Source: JBBSJZ01 sp041751935
Lineage (GTDB): Bacteria > Planctomycetota > Planctomycetia > Pirellulales > Pirellulaceae
Assembly: GCA_041751935.1 (NCBI GenBank)
Contig: JBGSIA010000031.1
Location: 62,001-126,000, forward strand
Length of the DNA: 64,000 nt
Direction of reading: 5' to 3'
Of the stretch, positions 35,500 through 44,532 are shown one piece after another. Each line of letters opens with the position of its first letter. The stretch's first letter is position 1. The notes beneath the pieces are model-generated. The model did not search any database and was not told the origin of the DNA. It worked only from the letters and a program-made list of their open reading frames with translations. The translations under genes were made by a program, and so were the position numbers.

Positions 35500-35970
35500 A
35501 TGGCATCTACTGTGAAACCAGACGCACGCAGCAAGCGACTGCGGAGCGAACTGAAGGTCGATAACTCTCATCTACACGAGCTGACAGTTGCGATTGACGA
35601 GTTGCTCAGGCATCCGAAAATCGCGGGAAACCACTGGACCGAGTTACAGTCATTGTTCAGCGATCTGCGCGACCAATTGTCCTTGCACTTCGCGCTCGAA
35701 GAGGCGGAGGGATACCTCAATATCGCTGCAGACGCGAATCCCGAGTGTATCTGCACAGCCGAGTACCTGCGTCTACAACATGCTGAGTTGTTTGAGGACA
35801 TGCGTGTGATCACTGAAGCGGCGTTCGACGCTGCACCTGACAACACGCGACGCATCAATGCTGTCATTGGCCGTTTTCGCCGATTCCGCTGGGCTTGGGA
35901 AGCTCACGAGGACGCCGAGTGGTCCTTGATACAGCGAGCGATGGACGAAGATCTTGGCGTGGGTGACTAA
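35500..35970 (+). CDS. Hemerythrin-like HHE-domain protein
   Basis: A 156-residue helical protein whose His/Glu pattern matches hemerythrin HHE domains: HLHELTVAIDELL in helix 1, LSLHFALEEAEGYL in helix 2, LRLQHAELFEDMRVI in helix 3 and WEAHEDAEWSLIQ in helix 4. Such domains bind a di-iron centre and sense or store oxygen or reactive species. There is no signal peptide. It lies alone, stop to stop with the convergent MMPL transporter 12 bases away. The metal binding is inferred from the pattern. Confidence 0.8.
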   Translation: MASTVKPDARSKRLRSELKVDNSHLHELTVAIDELLRHPKIAGNHWTELQSLFSDLRDQLSLHFALEEAEGYLNIAADANPECICTAEYLRLQHAELFEDMRVITEAAFDAAPDNTRRINAVIGRFRRFRWAWEAHEDAEWSLIQRAMDEDLGVGD

Positions 35971-35982
35971 CCAACCACGCAC

Positions 35983-38760
35983 TCATTTCTGCCTCGCACT
36001 CCACTGACCTACAATCGCAATGTAGCTGGGGACGAGAATCGTGCGCACATAGAACGTGTCAATTAACACGCCCAATCCGAGCGCGAACCCAAGTTCAATG
36101 ATCCCGCGCAGCGAATTGGATTCGGCGGTCGCTGTTAACCCGATGGCGTGTGAGATAGGCGGGAACCATGACGACGACGTCATACTAAAGAACGTTGCTG
36201 CCATCACCAAACCACAGGCGGTGATGATCCCTCCCGTGCGTGAGACAGCTTTGCGCAGCGCCGCGATCCAACCCAGTTTCTTTTGCTCTTCAAGTACCCT
36301 GGTTACTAAATACACGTTGTAGTCTTGACCTACCGCGACCAAGATCACAAACAAGAACAACGGCAGCTTCCAATCCAAGCCGACAAAATCGGCACCATAC
36401 ATCCAGCGGAACCAAGCAAGGGACAACCCCAGTGTTGCGTAGTAGCTGAGCAACACCGTGGCAATCAAGTACAGACAAAGACCGACGCGACGAATCACCA
36501 CCAGCAACACGGCCAGAACCGCTAGCACCACAGCAACTTTGATGCGACGGTTGTCACGCAGTGTAACGTCTCGCAAGTCGATGATCGAAGGTGTCGTGCC
36601 GGTCAGCAAGACCTTGGCGCCCGACCAAGTTGACTCGGCTGTATTGGATTGCCGTCGCAAAACGTCCTCAATCTTTGCGACCTCCGCAGCCGTATCGATT
36701 GAGAATGGGTCGCCATCGACAACGACATCGAAACGCACCAATCGATCACTGTACTTGGGGCTCGTAGAAAAAAAGTACTGCCGAGCGATGCGGTGATTCC
36801 TCAGCGTCCTGCGTCGCCACGCATCGCCACTGAGTAAACCCATTTCACGATCTGGAGGAAAATCGCCCAGCGGATCGTCGGCCGTTCGCACCGCCACAAC
36901 GCTTGGTATCTTGTAAATCGCATCGGTCACCAGCTTGGTTTCTCGTTCGAGCGTTTTACGATCAGCTGCTTCTGGTCTCAACACCAACACTGTGACCGGA
37001 TTTATTTCGCCGATCTCGAAGTGCTGTTGCAACAATCTCAGTCCGCGGCGGCTTTCAGCAGACTTTCCTAATTCACTACTCAAATCGTAGGTAACGTCAT
37101 CTTCATGCTTCCAGCCATGAACCGCAGGAAGCAACAGCAACCCAATTCCAACGACAAGCAGCAGAGCGGGGCGTCGCGTAATGAACAGCGAAATCCAAGG
37201 CCACAAACCGGCCCCAACGCCCGTGGATCCTGATATTCGTCTGGTGACTGAATCATTCGGATCCACATGTTGAATTCGGCTTGGCCAAAATACTTTGGGA
37301 CCGAGCAAATGCAACAGAGCCGGAGTGAAAGTCATACAGACGAGTAATCCCACACACAAGCAAAGTCCGATGATTGGTCCGGTGTAGTGGAACTTGCCAA
37401 ACTCTGCGATCCACAACATGCCTAATCCAACGATCGTTGTCAGCGCACTTCCCATTAGCGCGCCGCTAACTCCGGATAAGGCCCGGCGACACGCCTCGCT
37501 CCAATCGTACTTTGCCGCCTCTTCACGAAGTCGTGCGATGATGAATAGACAGTAATCCGTTCCTGCGCCAAACAGGATTACAACGACAAAGATTCGGCTA
37601 GTCGTGAACACTCGCAGGTCTAGGCCGAGAAGATTATGGTTCGCTGATGCTTGAGTAAGCCACGTCACCAGTGCAACTGCCGTGACTACCGCTAAACCGA
37701 TCGAAATCATGGGTACTGCGACTAACAATGGAGCGCGATAGACGACGACTAAAATTGCCAAGATCATCACAATCGTGAACACTTCCGTGTATCGGATCGC
37801 TGCCCGTGCGGCAATCAATGTCTCACCTCCAATCGCGGCTGAGCCCGTCTTGAGCAATCGCAGTCCAGGGTCCGCGAATCGGCCGCTGTAATCGCGTACG
37901 CTTTGCAGCAACTCGTCAACGGCTTCAATCGTCGCGATATTCTCAGTCGCCGCCAGTTCGCTGGACAGTTGCATCACAGCCAATTTGGCACCGCCAGTAC
38001 TCATTCGCCGACCAATGATGGGATCTTCCCATGACAACACGTCCAACATGTTGTTCCATCCAGTCAGGTCTCGCTCAGCTATTGGCGGAACCAGTTTAGA
38101 AAGCTCAGGCACCAAAAGGAGGGCAGCTTGAAAGTCGCTGCCAATTTTGTCAGGTTCATCGCCGAGCAACTCTCTTAGGCGGGCGCGGTCCCAAAAAGCT
38201 ACCGCCATTCGCGGTTCGTACAAAGTCGCCGTGGTATCTGGCACACGTTCGCCGAGCAGCTCATAGAACTCGTTATCAATCGCCAATGCGTCATCGAGTG
38301 CCCCCTCGGTTAGTTCGATCCATCTGGCCCACGGCTGGCTGGGATCGATCGCTCCCTTCTCATAACCGAGACTAACTGCACGCTGCCAACTCACCTCGGC
38401 CAGTCGATGATACAGTCGTCGCAGCAGGTCCAAACCAACGAGTTCGTCGTGTTTGTTAAGTTCCGCAGCCTCACGCCCTACGATCAGCACGACTTGGCTG
38501 CGGCTTCGGTCACCAGGGAACGCTTCATCAAGCAAGTGACCGCCAGCAACACTGGTCATCGTCGCGGGTAAATAGTCAAAATCGCCATCGTAAGCGACCT
38601 GATCCCACGACGGAGCGAACGCGCGAGCAAACGTGGCAACGACGATCCAACCGATGACAATCCACCACCGGTAGCGCTCAACTAAACGTGCCCATAGCTC
38701 AGGCATGGAATACCGCTCAAGATTGTTCGGCTGTAGATAACTCAAAAACTCGAAACTCAA
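35983..38760 (-). CDS. MMPL/RND-family transporter
   Basis: A 925-residue inner-membrane protein with the duplicated RND layout: one N-terminal helix (WWIVIGWIVVATFARAF), a large extracytoplasmic loop (about 50-330), five to six helices including LFGAGTDYCLFIIARLREE, a second loop, and a final helix bundle with VAVGQDYNVYLVTRVLEEQ. The GTDY/GQDY motifs carry the Asp-Tyr pair of MmpL proton relays. MmpL proteins export lipids or hydrophobic compounds. The frame opens with TTG overlapping the TGA of the upstream secretin-domain gene (TTGA); an ATG at 38706 (MPELWARLVERYRWW) is the alternative start. The two genes are surely one operon. Confidence 0.9.
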   Translation of the reverse strand: MSFEFLSYLQPNNLERYSMPELWARLVERYRWWIVIGWIVVATFARAFAPSWDQVAYDGDFDYLPATMTSVAGGHLLDEAFPGDRSRSQVVLIVGREAAELNKHDELVGLDLLRRLYHRLAEVSWQRAVSLGYEKGAIDPSQPWARWIELTEGALDDALAIDNEFYELLGERVPDTTATLYEPRMAVAFWDRARLRELLGDEPDKIGSDFQAALLLVPELSKLVPPIAERDLTGWNNMLDVLSWEDPIIGRRMSTGGAKLAVMQLSSELAATENIATIEAVDELLQSVRDYSGRFADPGLRLLKTGSAAIGGETLIAARAAIRYTEVFTIVMILAILVVVYRAPLLVAVPMISIGLAVVTAVALVTWLTQASANHNLLGLDLRVFTTSRIFVVVILFGAGTDYCLFIIARLREEAAKYDWSEACRRALSGVSGALMGSALTTIVGLGMLWIAEFGKFHYTGPIIGLCLCVGLLVCMTFTPALLHLLGPKVFWPSRIQHVDPNDSVTRRISGSTGVGAGLWPWISLFITRRPALLLVVGIGLLLLPAVHGWKHEDDVTYDLSSELGKSAESRRGLRLLQQHFEIGEINPVTVLVLRPEAADRKTLERETKLVTDAIYKIPSVVAVRTADDPLGDFPPDREMGLLSGDAWRRRTLRNHRIARQYFFSTSPKYSDRLVRFDVVVDGDPFSIDTAAEVAKIEDVLRRQSNTAESTWSGAKVLLTGTTPSIIDLRDVTLRDNRRIKVAVVLAVLAVLLVVIRRVGLCLYLIATVLLSYYATLGLSLAWFRWMYGADFVGLDWKLPLFLFVILVAVGQDYNVYLVTRVLEEQKKLGWIAALRKAVSRTGGIITACGLVMAATFFSMTSSSWFPPISHAIGLTATAESNSLRGIIELGFALGLGVLIDTFYVRTILVPSYIAIVGQWSARQK

Positions 38761-41700
38761 TTATCGACAGCTTCGGGTGCTGCCTTTGCTGATCCATTTC
38801 CACGTCCGTTTGGCTTGTTGTTCTCAGCAGCGTACCCTTTTTTATTCGCATTGGATGTTGACGTCACGCCGAACGCCTTCAATGCCTGTTCAAGCGACTG
38901 GCTACTCACTGCACCGGAGAACGTCAATACTTCGACCTCTCCGCGTGGCCGCGCCGCATCATCGAGCTGTCTAATCATATCGCAAACAAGCTCCAACAAC
39001 GGTTCCCCTTCGGCGCTGATTAGCAATGTGTTTCCAATTTCGTCAATCCCGATCGATAGTTTCCCTTTGAAGGAAAAATCTTCGCTACCACCCTCGCTAC
39101 CGCCTTCGCGACCTCCGTTGGTATCAACCAGCCCCGATCCATTGCCACCACGATTGCGAGGCTCATCCTTTGCCGCTCCACCTTCGTTCTTCGCTTGGCC
39201 TTTTTGAAACGCCTTGTCATTGCTACTGAGCAGATCACGGTATGCATCTTTGACGGTATCGGCGATCTTCTCGGCTTTACCGTACATCACCGGAACCAAA
39301 CGCGTGAAGCGTGTCTTGCGTTTGTTGACTGGCTCAGGAACATCCCATAACTCGATTAGCTCGCTGATCGTTTGCAATTGGTCGCTGTTCGCACCGGTGA
39401 CGACAATCGTGTTCGTATCGTTGTCCGCGACGAATCGCAATTTAGCCCCCGCGCCCAGACCGGATGACTTCTTCTCTTGCTTTTCATTGTCGCTGCCCCA
39501 ATACCAGCTGAAAAAGCGGTCGGCGTCAGAATCATCCGAGTCTTCCATGTCTTTAAAGTAGTCCTCGAGATTCAGCTGCATCCAAGTCGCGGAAGTGAAT
39601 TCGATCGCAAACACACGGTAGGGGCGTTGAGGAGGGGCGACCTGCAACATTAACTCCTCAAGCCGGTCCAACGCCGCAGTGTCTTCGCTGGACAGTATCA
39701 GGTTTCCGTTTCTGTCAACGGCGATCGTGATTGGCTGTTCGCTCTTTTCAGGTGACTTCACTTCAGGGCTTGGCTGACTGTCGATACCGCGAAATATCCG
39801 GTCAAAATCGCGACTTGATTTAATCTTGGGTGGATCTGGCGTGATCGGTGATAGTGGTTCGTCGTCTTCGTCCGCTGCTTGAGCTCGCGTCAACGTTGTC
39901 TGCTGATGCAAGTTTGGCAACGGTCGTTGAGTTTTAGTCACATCAGCGCTCGGATGAACTTTCTCCTTCTCGACCTCGATCGCTCGAACTTTTTCATCCG
40001 CCTCTTTTTCCACCTCGTCACTCGGCTCAGACTCTGGTTTGGCGATCTCGTTTGGATCGACAAACAACTCCGCGTCAGGCAGTTCCAGCGGGTTAGGTGC
40101 CAAGCGTTGCCACTGAGCCCGCAGATGTTTCAAGTATTCGTAGGTTTCCGGCGTCGCTGCGGCATCGATCACGCGAAACGGTTGGCGACTTCCACCCTCA
40201 GGCGGAATCTCACCGAGCTTCACGAGCAACGAACGCACCTCCTCCATCTCGATGTCGTTGGCCCACAGCATGATTTGGCGATACCGCACATTGGCCGCAA
40301 CACGGAACTCATCGGTCTCGGATTTCTTGCTGTCGTTATTGTTAAATGGATCATAGTAGTAGTAGGAGCGACGATTATCCTGTTTCTCTTCCTTCTTCTG
40401 TCCCATCAAGAATGCAATCGACTCGGCAACTTCGTCGGCTTCCAGTCGTCGAAGCTGCAGCACCTCGAATTGACGCCCACTGCCATCCAGACGCTCGATC
40501 AGCGAACTGATGATGAATCGATCCGCACCACTACCGGAAACAATCAGAGCCTTGTTGTCCTTGTCCACTCGCATACGAGTTGATGGTTCAAGTACGTTCA
40601 TCTCGCTGATGATCTCGACCAGTTTTTCAGGATCAAGCGACGCAAGTCGATAAACTTGCACGCGAGTTTGGATATCGGACAATGAAACCATCGTCCCACT
40701 GGGAACATCGATTCGCTTGAGAAACTCCGTCGCGATTGCAATTCGATCGGGCGCAGCGCGAACGATGATTGAGTTTTGACGCACATTGGCAACGATGGAA
40801 ACCTCCGGCTCTTTCTTTTCCGGCGGTGGTTGATTCCCGTTCTGCTGCCGCATCTGCTGCATCATCTGCATCTGCTGCGGAGTCATTGGAGTTTCTTTTT
40901 CTTTTTTGACATTCAAAAACTCTTCCAACATCGACTTCGCTTCCTCGGCGGGTAGATATCGGAGTTTGAATTCCGGAGCGAGAGCTTCACGGCTGTTCAA
41001 GTCACGTTCTTGAACCAGCAGTTCCACGATCTGTTGCAAGTTGATCGCCGCATCCATCGCCTCGATGCGGTTTGTCGTCGTCATTGCCGTCAGCCGTCCA
41101 TTGGTACTGATCATTGGCTTGAGTTCTTCCGCCAGTTTTTCAGCGGACAGCCAAGCAACGTCCAATGAGGTGCGAACGAACGTATGCGGCGCTAGTGACC
41201 GCAACTGCTCGGGCTCGACACGTGGAACAATCGCTGGGTTGATGCCCTCGGTCTTCGTGACGACAATACCGTCATCAAGCGTCAACAGCGTGTAGCCTCG
41301 CGCAAGCAGGTGACGATTGAATAGATCGCGAGTCTCGTCGACGGTGTAGCGACCGGGACTAGTCAAATTCACTCGGTCCGCAGGCAGTTCTTGCCAATCC
41401 AGTGGTAAGTCAGAAATTTGCGATAACCACTGTACCAAATCGACCCATGGTTGATTGCGAAATTCGAATGCCACTCGACCGTCTTCACCGATCGTGGCCT
41501 TCAATTCGTCGGCGTTCGCTTCACCGCCGGTTGTCTCATCGCGACGAATGACTTTTGGTGGCGGACTTTCGCTTTTCTTTTCGCCTTCTTTCTTGTCACC
41601 CTCGCCTTCCTTCGGCTTTCCGACTTCACCCGGAGTGGGTGGTTTGCCGTCGGGGCTCGGAGGGCCACTGGGTCTAGCCGTCGGTACGATGGCTGGACGT

Positions 41701-41804
41701 CCACCAATAGGTTCATCAGCCGCGTTCAACCGCGTGGAAGTTGGAGCCTGTACAAGCCATACCAGCAGCAGAAAAGAGAAAAGTTGTCGCACCGCCAAAA
41801 CCAT
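38757..41804 (-). CDS. Secretin N-domain repeat protein without secretin barrel
   Basis: A 1015-residue exported protein: signal peptide (VRQLFSFLLLVWLVQAPTSTRLNA), a Pro/Lys/Glu-rich linker, then several N0/N1-type secretin domains, recognisable by repeated phrases such as FRNQPWVDLVQWLSQISDLPL, FKLRYLPAEEAKSMLEEFL, VANVRQNSIIVRAAPDRIA, VLQLRRLEADEVAESIAFL, FVADNDTNTIVVTGANSDQL and KLSIGIDEIGNTLLISAEGE. Charged low-complexity linkers separate them. The beta-barrel secretin domain of GspD/PilQ is absent; the protein ends in an Asn/Gly/Lys-rich tail. It probably forms periplasmic rings or scaffolds. It overlaps the MMPL gene. Confidence 0.85.
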   Translation of the reverse strand: MVLAVRQLFSFLLLVWLVQAPTSTRLNAADEPIGGRPAIVPTARPSGPPSPDGKPPTPGEVGKPKEGEGDKKEGEKKSESPPPKVIRRDETTGGEANADELKATIGEDGRVAFEFRNQPWVDLVQWLSQISDLPLDWQELPADRVNLTSPGRYTVDETRDLFNRHLLARGYTLLTLDDGIVVTKTEGINPAIVPRVEPEQLRSLAPHTFVRTSLDVAWLSAEKLAEELKPMISTNGRLTAMTTTNRIEAMDAAINLQQIVELLVQERDLNSREALAPEFKLRYLPAEEAKSMLEEFLNVKKEKETPMTPQQMQMMQQMRQQNGNQPPPEKKEPEVSIVANVRQNSIIVRAAPDRIAIATEFLKRIDVPSGTMVSLSDIQTRVQVYRLASLDPEKLVEIISEMNVLEPSTRMRVDKDNKALIVSGSGADRFIISSLIERLDGSGRQFEVLQLRRLEADEVAESIAFLMGQKKEEKQDNRRSYYYYDPFNNNDSKKSETDEFRVAANVRYRQIMLWANDIEMEEVRSLLVKLGEIPPEGGSRQPFRVIDAAATPETYEYLKHLRAQWQRLAPNPLELPDAELFVDPNEIAKPESEPSDEVEKEADEKVRAIEVEKEKVHPSADVTKTQRPLPNLHQQTTLTRAQAADEDDEPLSPITPDPPKIKSSRDFDRIFRGIDSQPSPEVKSPEKSEQPITIAVDRNGNLILSSEDTAALDRLEELMLQVAPPQRPYRVFAIEFTSATWMQLNLEDYFKDMEDSDDSDADRFFSWYWGSDNEKQEKKSSGLGAGAKLRFVADNDTNTIVVTGANSDQLQTISELIELWDVPEPVNKRKTRFTRLVPVMYGKAEKIADTVKDAYRDLLSSNDKAFQKGQAKNEGGAAKDEPRNRGGNGSGLVDTNGGREGGSEGGSEDFSFKGKLSIGIDEIGNTLLISAEGEPLLELVCDMIRQLDDAARPRGEVEVLTFSGAVSSQSLEQALKAFGVTSTSNANKKGYAAENNKPNGRGNGSAKAAPEAVDN

Positions 41805-41901
41805 TTGTCAGGGATCGGACCAATCACCAAGTACTGAGTATAACGAACACCCAGTATGGATGGTCAGGTTCCCGGCGGCAAACAGCTATTTCTTTCCCAA
41901 G

Positions 41902-42921
41902 CTATTTCCAGCGAGTGGGATCAGGGATGAACGCATCAAGCTCCGCTAACGATGATCCATCATAATTCTTGGCGAATTCGTACCCCAGGCGAGCAATTTC
42001 GTCTGCGGCTGCGGTTAGCTCAGCACGATTGTTCAGTTTAAGCGTTACCGTGCCAAAAATGCGAGCTGTTTCGGAAACTTCGGGAACAGTTACTTTCTGA
42101 CTGACGCTCTGCAACCGAGCGGCGGCACGAGCGGCACGCTTAGCGGCGTTGATGCCGTAGTTTGCCTTTTGCGTTGCTTGGGCCGTCGCTCGCAAAGTCG
42201 CTTCGAGTTCGGCGATCATCCCCGCCACAAACATTACTCGCAAACGCTCGGGAGAGTTCTTCGCATTACTCGTGCCATCGGTGCGAACAAAGTTATGACG
42301 CTCGGTGCCTTGACTCCACGAAACATACTCAAACTCCAGACTGCCGACACTGTGTCCACCGACATTGACGAGTTGTTCGTCCGCTGTTGTGTGGCATCGG
42401 TAACAGCTTTGCGCGACCAAAAACACGTTTTCTGGATTACGCATCCCAGCGGCGATGCTGCGTTCAATCCGAGCACGGCGATGCTCGGCAGACTCTGTCA
42501 GTCGCGTGATGTGGTCGCCACCATAATCGTGATGCAGGTCAACCCAATTCTTGGCCGCACCATGACACGACTCACAGGACACGCCTGCGATTACATGCGA
42601 ATTGCTCGTCGCCGGTTCAATGGCTTGCGTGTAGTGGCAAGCAACACAGCGTCCGTCATGTTTGATGGAAGTTAGCCCTAACTTTGATGCGATCGCGGCA
42701 GCTTCGGGACGTCGGTGCAACTCGTCAAACGTACGCACATGACGTGACGGTTGCAGCGCTTTGATTTCCGCAGCATGACATTTGACGCACGCTTCATTGC
42801 CAAGTACCGACTGTGGATCGGCCGGGGTTGCGGCATGATTATCCGCCGCAACGATCGCGCTGTGCGAAGTCGCGTACAGGGCAATTGACAATATGTATCC
42901 GAGTGATGTGGCGAGATTCAT
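41902..42921 (-). CDS. Tetrahaem cytochrome c (c554-like)
   Basis: A periplasmic multihaem cytochrome. From the ATG at 42921 (MNLATSLGYILSIALYATSHSAIVA), preceded by TGGGGA, the signal peptide is followed by four haem sites: CVKCH, CVACH, CESCH and CYRCH. His-rich context around SRHVRTFDELH and SHVIAGVSCESCHG fits the cytochrome c554/c' fold. A helical Ala/Arg/Lys-rich C-terminal part (TLRATAQATQKANYGINAAKRA) is unusual and may be a coiled coil. The upstream TTG at 42948 gives a slightly longer frame but breaks the signal peptide. The partner reductase is unknown. Confidence 0.88.
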   Translation of the reverse strand: MNLATSLGYILSIALYATSHSAIVAADNHAATPADPQSVLGNEACVKCHAAEIKALQPSRHVRTFDELHRRPEAAAIASKLGLTSIKHDGRCVACHYTQAIEPATSNSHVIAGVSCESCHGAAKNWVDLHHDYGGDHITRLTESAEHRRARIERSIAAGMRNPENVFLVAQSCYRCHTTADEQLVNVGGHSVGSLEFEYVSWSQGTERHNFVRTDGTSNAKNSPERLRVMFVAGMIAELEATLRATAQATQKANYGINAAKRAARAAARLQSVSQKVTVPEVSETARIFGTVTLKLNNRAELTAAADEIARLGYEFAKNYDGSSLAELDAFIPDPTRWK

Positions 42922-42948
42922 CACACATGTTCCCCAAGAGGTTCTCAA

Positions 42949-43641
42949 AAATCGTAAAAATTTCCAACGTTACAATCGGAAAAATTGTCGAAGCTGACGA
43001 TTCAACGCTGTTCTCAAGCTTAGGTCACAAAACAACAGCTGCTCGGCGGAATCCCAAAATCTCCTGGTGAGCACTGCCGCACGAACCATTGGGCAGACTC
43101 GCACGTTAACGCGGCCTGTGTCGCACTCTGGCGAACCCGAAGAATACACGGCACACGGGAGGGCGAAGCTCCCGCTAATCCAAAACTGGCCCGTGACAAG
43201 TGTGGAAACGGCGCTGCAGGAGCTTCACCCGCCGTGGATTTATCCTCCCGGCTGTCTCCTCCCAGTTCATCAACCCGTGCGACAATTCGTGCTACCGGTC
43301 GTCTTCATAGATTCACGGCACAACAGTTGTTATTGCAACCAACACCCACTAATCGCGCTAAGCGGAAAAGTGTGTCAAAAACGTTTACTTGTTGCAGCAT
43401 GTAACACGGACTACGTCGGCTCCAAGGGACAATCGGTTTCCCTCGCCCAAGCCGTCGGCCAGGGACTAGCTGTCGCTCAGGTTCTTAACCACCACTACGC
43501 AAAGGAACTGGCTTGGAGGAATGGCCTGGACTTAACCTTGATTACATCGGCGACAACCGCATTAGCGCCCTGGATGCATTGGGAGTAATCAATGAGTTGT
43601 ACCTACAACAATCTCTCACCGACGAGGGCAAATAGTCTGTG
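42949..43641. other. Gap between the cytochrome and the DUF1538 unit
   Basis: Holds no supported gene. A 173-codon frame (43067-43588, GTG start) lacks motifs and has a ragged composition with clustered His/Pro/Cys. It diverges from the cytochrome gene and could include that gene's promoter near 42930-43000, which is A/T-rich (AAAAATTTCC). Confidence 0.45.
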
Positions 43642-43669
43642 TTGACCTTGACCAATCGTCATTTAAATA
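43642..43669 (+). promoter_or_regulatory. Candidate promoter for the DUF1538-PII-CBS unit
   Basis: TTGACC (43642-43647) and TAAATA (43664-43669) are 16 bases apart, resembling sigma-70 -35 and -10 hexamers. A second TTGACC directly follows the first. Support is from sequence likeness only. Confidence 0.25.
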
Positions 43670-43674
43670 GCAAA

Positions 43675-43728
43675 GTCAACTGAGTCGGGCAACGCATGTG
43701 AATGAGCGTTGCCTGGTTCATGGTTGAC
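43675..43728 (+). promoter_or_regulatory. Structured leader hairpin before the DUF1538 genes
   Basis: A stem with an outer GTCAAC (43675-43680)/GTTGAC (43723-43728) and an inner GGCAACGC (43688-43695)/GCGTTGCC (43706-43713), a 10-base loop and symmetrical internal loops. It ends 25 bases before the leader ORF. It could be a riboswitch-like or attenuator element; alternatively it terminates an upstream transcript, though no gene lies directly upstream. Confidence 0.45.
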
Positions 43729-43753
43729 AGCGATGACTGAGGTGGAACGTACG

Positions 43754-43786
43754 ATGCACGATCCGAAGAATGGAAACCGGTTGTGA
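43754..43786 (+). CDS. Possible 10-residue leader peptide overlapping the DUF1538 start
   Basis: ATG at 43754, preceded by GAGGTGGAACG, opens a frame MHDPKNGNRL ending at TGA 43784-43786, which overlaps the GTG start of the first DUF1538 gene (GTGA). The GAGGTGG site fits this ATG better than any site fits the GTG, so the short ORF may be what ribosomes enter first, coupling translation of the next gene. Too short to confirm. Confidence 0.3.
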   Translation: MHDPKNGNRL

Positions 43787-44532
43787 ACGCTTCAACCTTG
43801 AAGAGTTTCGCAGCCAGCATCTTGCTTGCTTTGTGGAGCAGCCTTCGAGACCTGTTGCCGATCGTGTTAGTGGTGGCCGTCTTTCAGCTATTCGTGTTCC
43901 AACAACCGCTGCAAAACCTTGGGCAGTTGCTCATCGGATTGTCGCTCGTCGTCATCGGACTGGCTCTCTTCGTCAGCGGCCTGCAGATGGGCCTGTTTAC
44001 GCTAGGCGAAGGCATGGCGCACGACTTTGCCCGCAAGGGAAGCGTCTTGTGGTTGTTGCTGTTTGCCTTCGCACTCGGTTTCGGGACCACGTTCGCTGAA
44101 CCAGCTCTGATCGCCATTGCGGATAAGGCGGCTTCGCTAAAGTTTAGCGGTATGGAGCTAAACACAGGGGCCGAAGAAAAGCGATTCTCGATTGCGCTGC
44201 GGAGCACCGTAGCCCTATCCGTTGGAGTTGCTCTCGCGGTGGGCGTGGTGCGAATCCTCAAGGGGTGGCCGATACAGTACTTTATCATTGGTGGTTACAT
44301 CTGTGTGATGTTGGTGACACCCTTCGCTCCCGGAAGCATCATTGGTATTGCATACGACGCAGGCGGCGTCACCACTTCCACGATCACGGTTCCGTTAACA
44401 GCCGCTTTGGGTGTAGGTTTGGCGTCCAGCATTCAGGGACGTAATCCACTCATTGATGGTTTTGGACTAATTGCTTTGGCGTCGTTGAGCCCAATTCTGT
44501 TTGTCCTTGCTTTCGGGATCTTGTGGCCATGA
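43783..44532 (+). CDS. DUF1538 membrane protein, first copy
   Basis: A 249-residue integral membrane protein with about six to seven hydrophobic helices. It carries the DUF1538 marks TTFAEPALIAIADKA, IIGGYICVMLVTPFAPGSI, YDAGGVTTSTITVPLTAALG and NPLIDGFGLIALASLSP. The function of the family is unknown; the conserved polar GGVTTS within helices suggests a transport path. The start is GTG at 43783. The stop overlaps the start of the second copy (ATGA). Gene order with a PII protein and CBS protein suggests control by adenylates or 2-oxoglutarate-like signals. Confidence 0.9.
   Translation: MNASTLKSFAASILLALWSSLRDLLPIVLVVAVFQLFVFQQPLQNLGQLLIGLSLVVIGLALFVSGLQMGLFTLGEGMAHDFARKGSVLWLLLFAFALGFGTTFAEPALIAIADKAASLKFSGMELNTGAEEKRFSIALRSTVALSVGVALAVGVVRILKGWPIQYFIIGGYICVMLVTPFAPGSIIGIAYDAGGVTTSTITVPLTAALGVGLASSIQGRNPLIDGFGLIALASLSPILFVLAFGILWP

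Noticed and set aside
38757..41804. GspD/PilQ outer-membrane secretin
   Set aside because: The C-terminal beta-barrel secretin domain is missing; only N-type domains are visible.
43067..43588. 173-codon plus-strand frame with GTG start
   Set aside because: No ribosome site, no recognisable motif, ragged composition; it lies in a divergent promoter gap.
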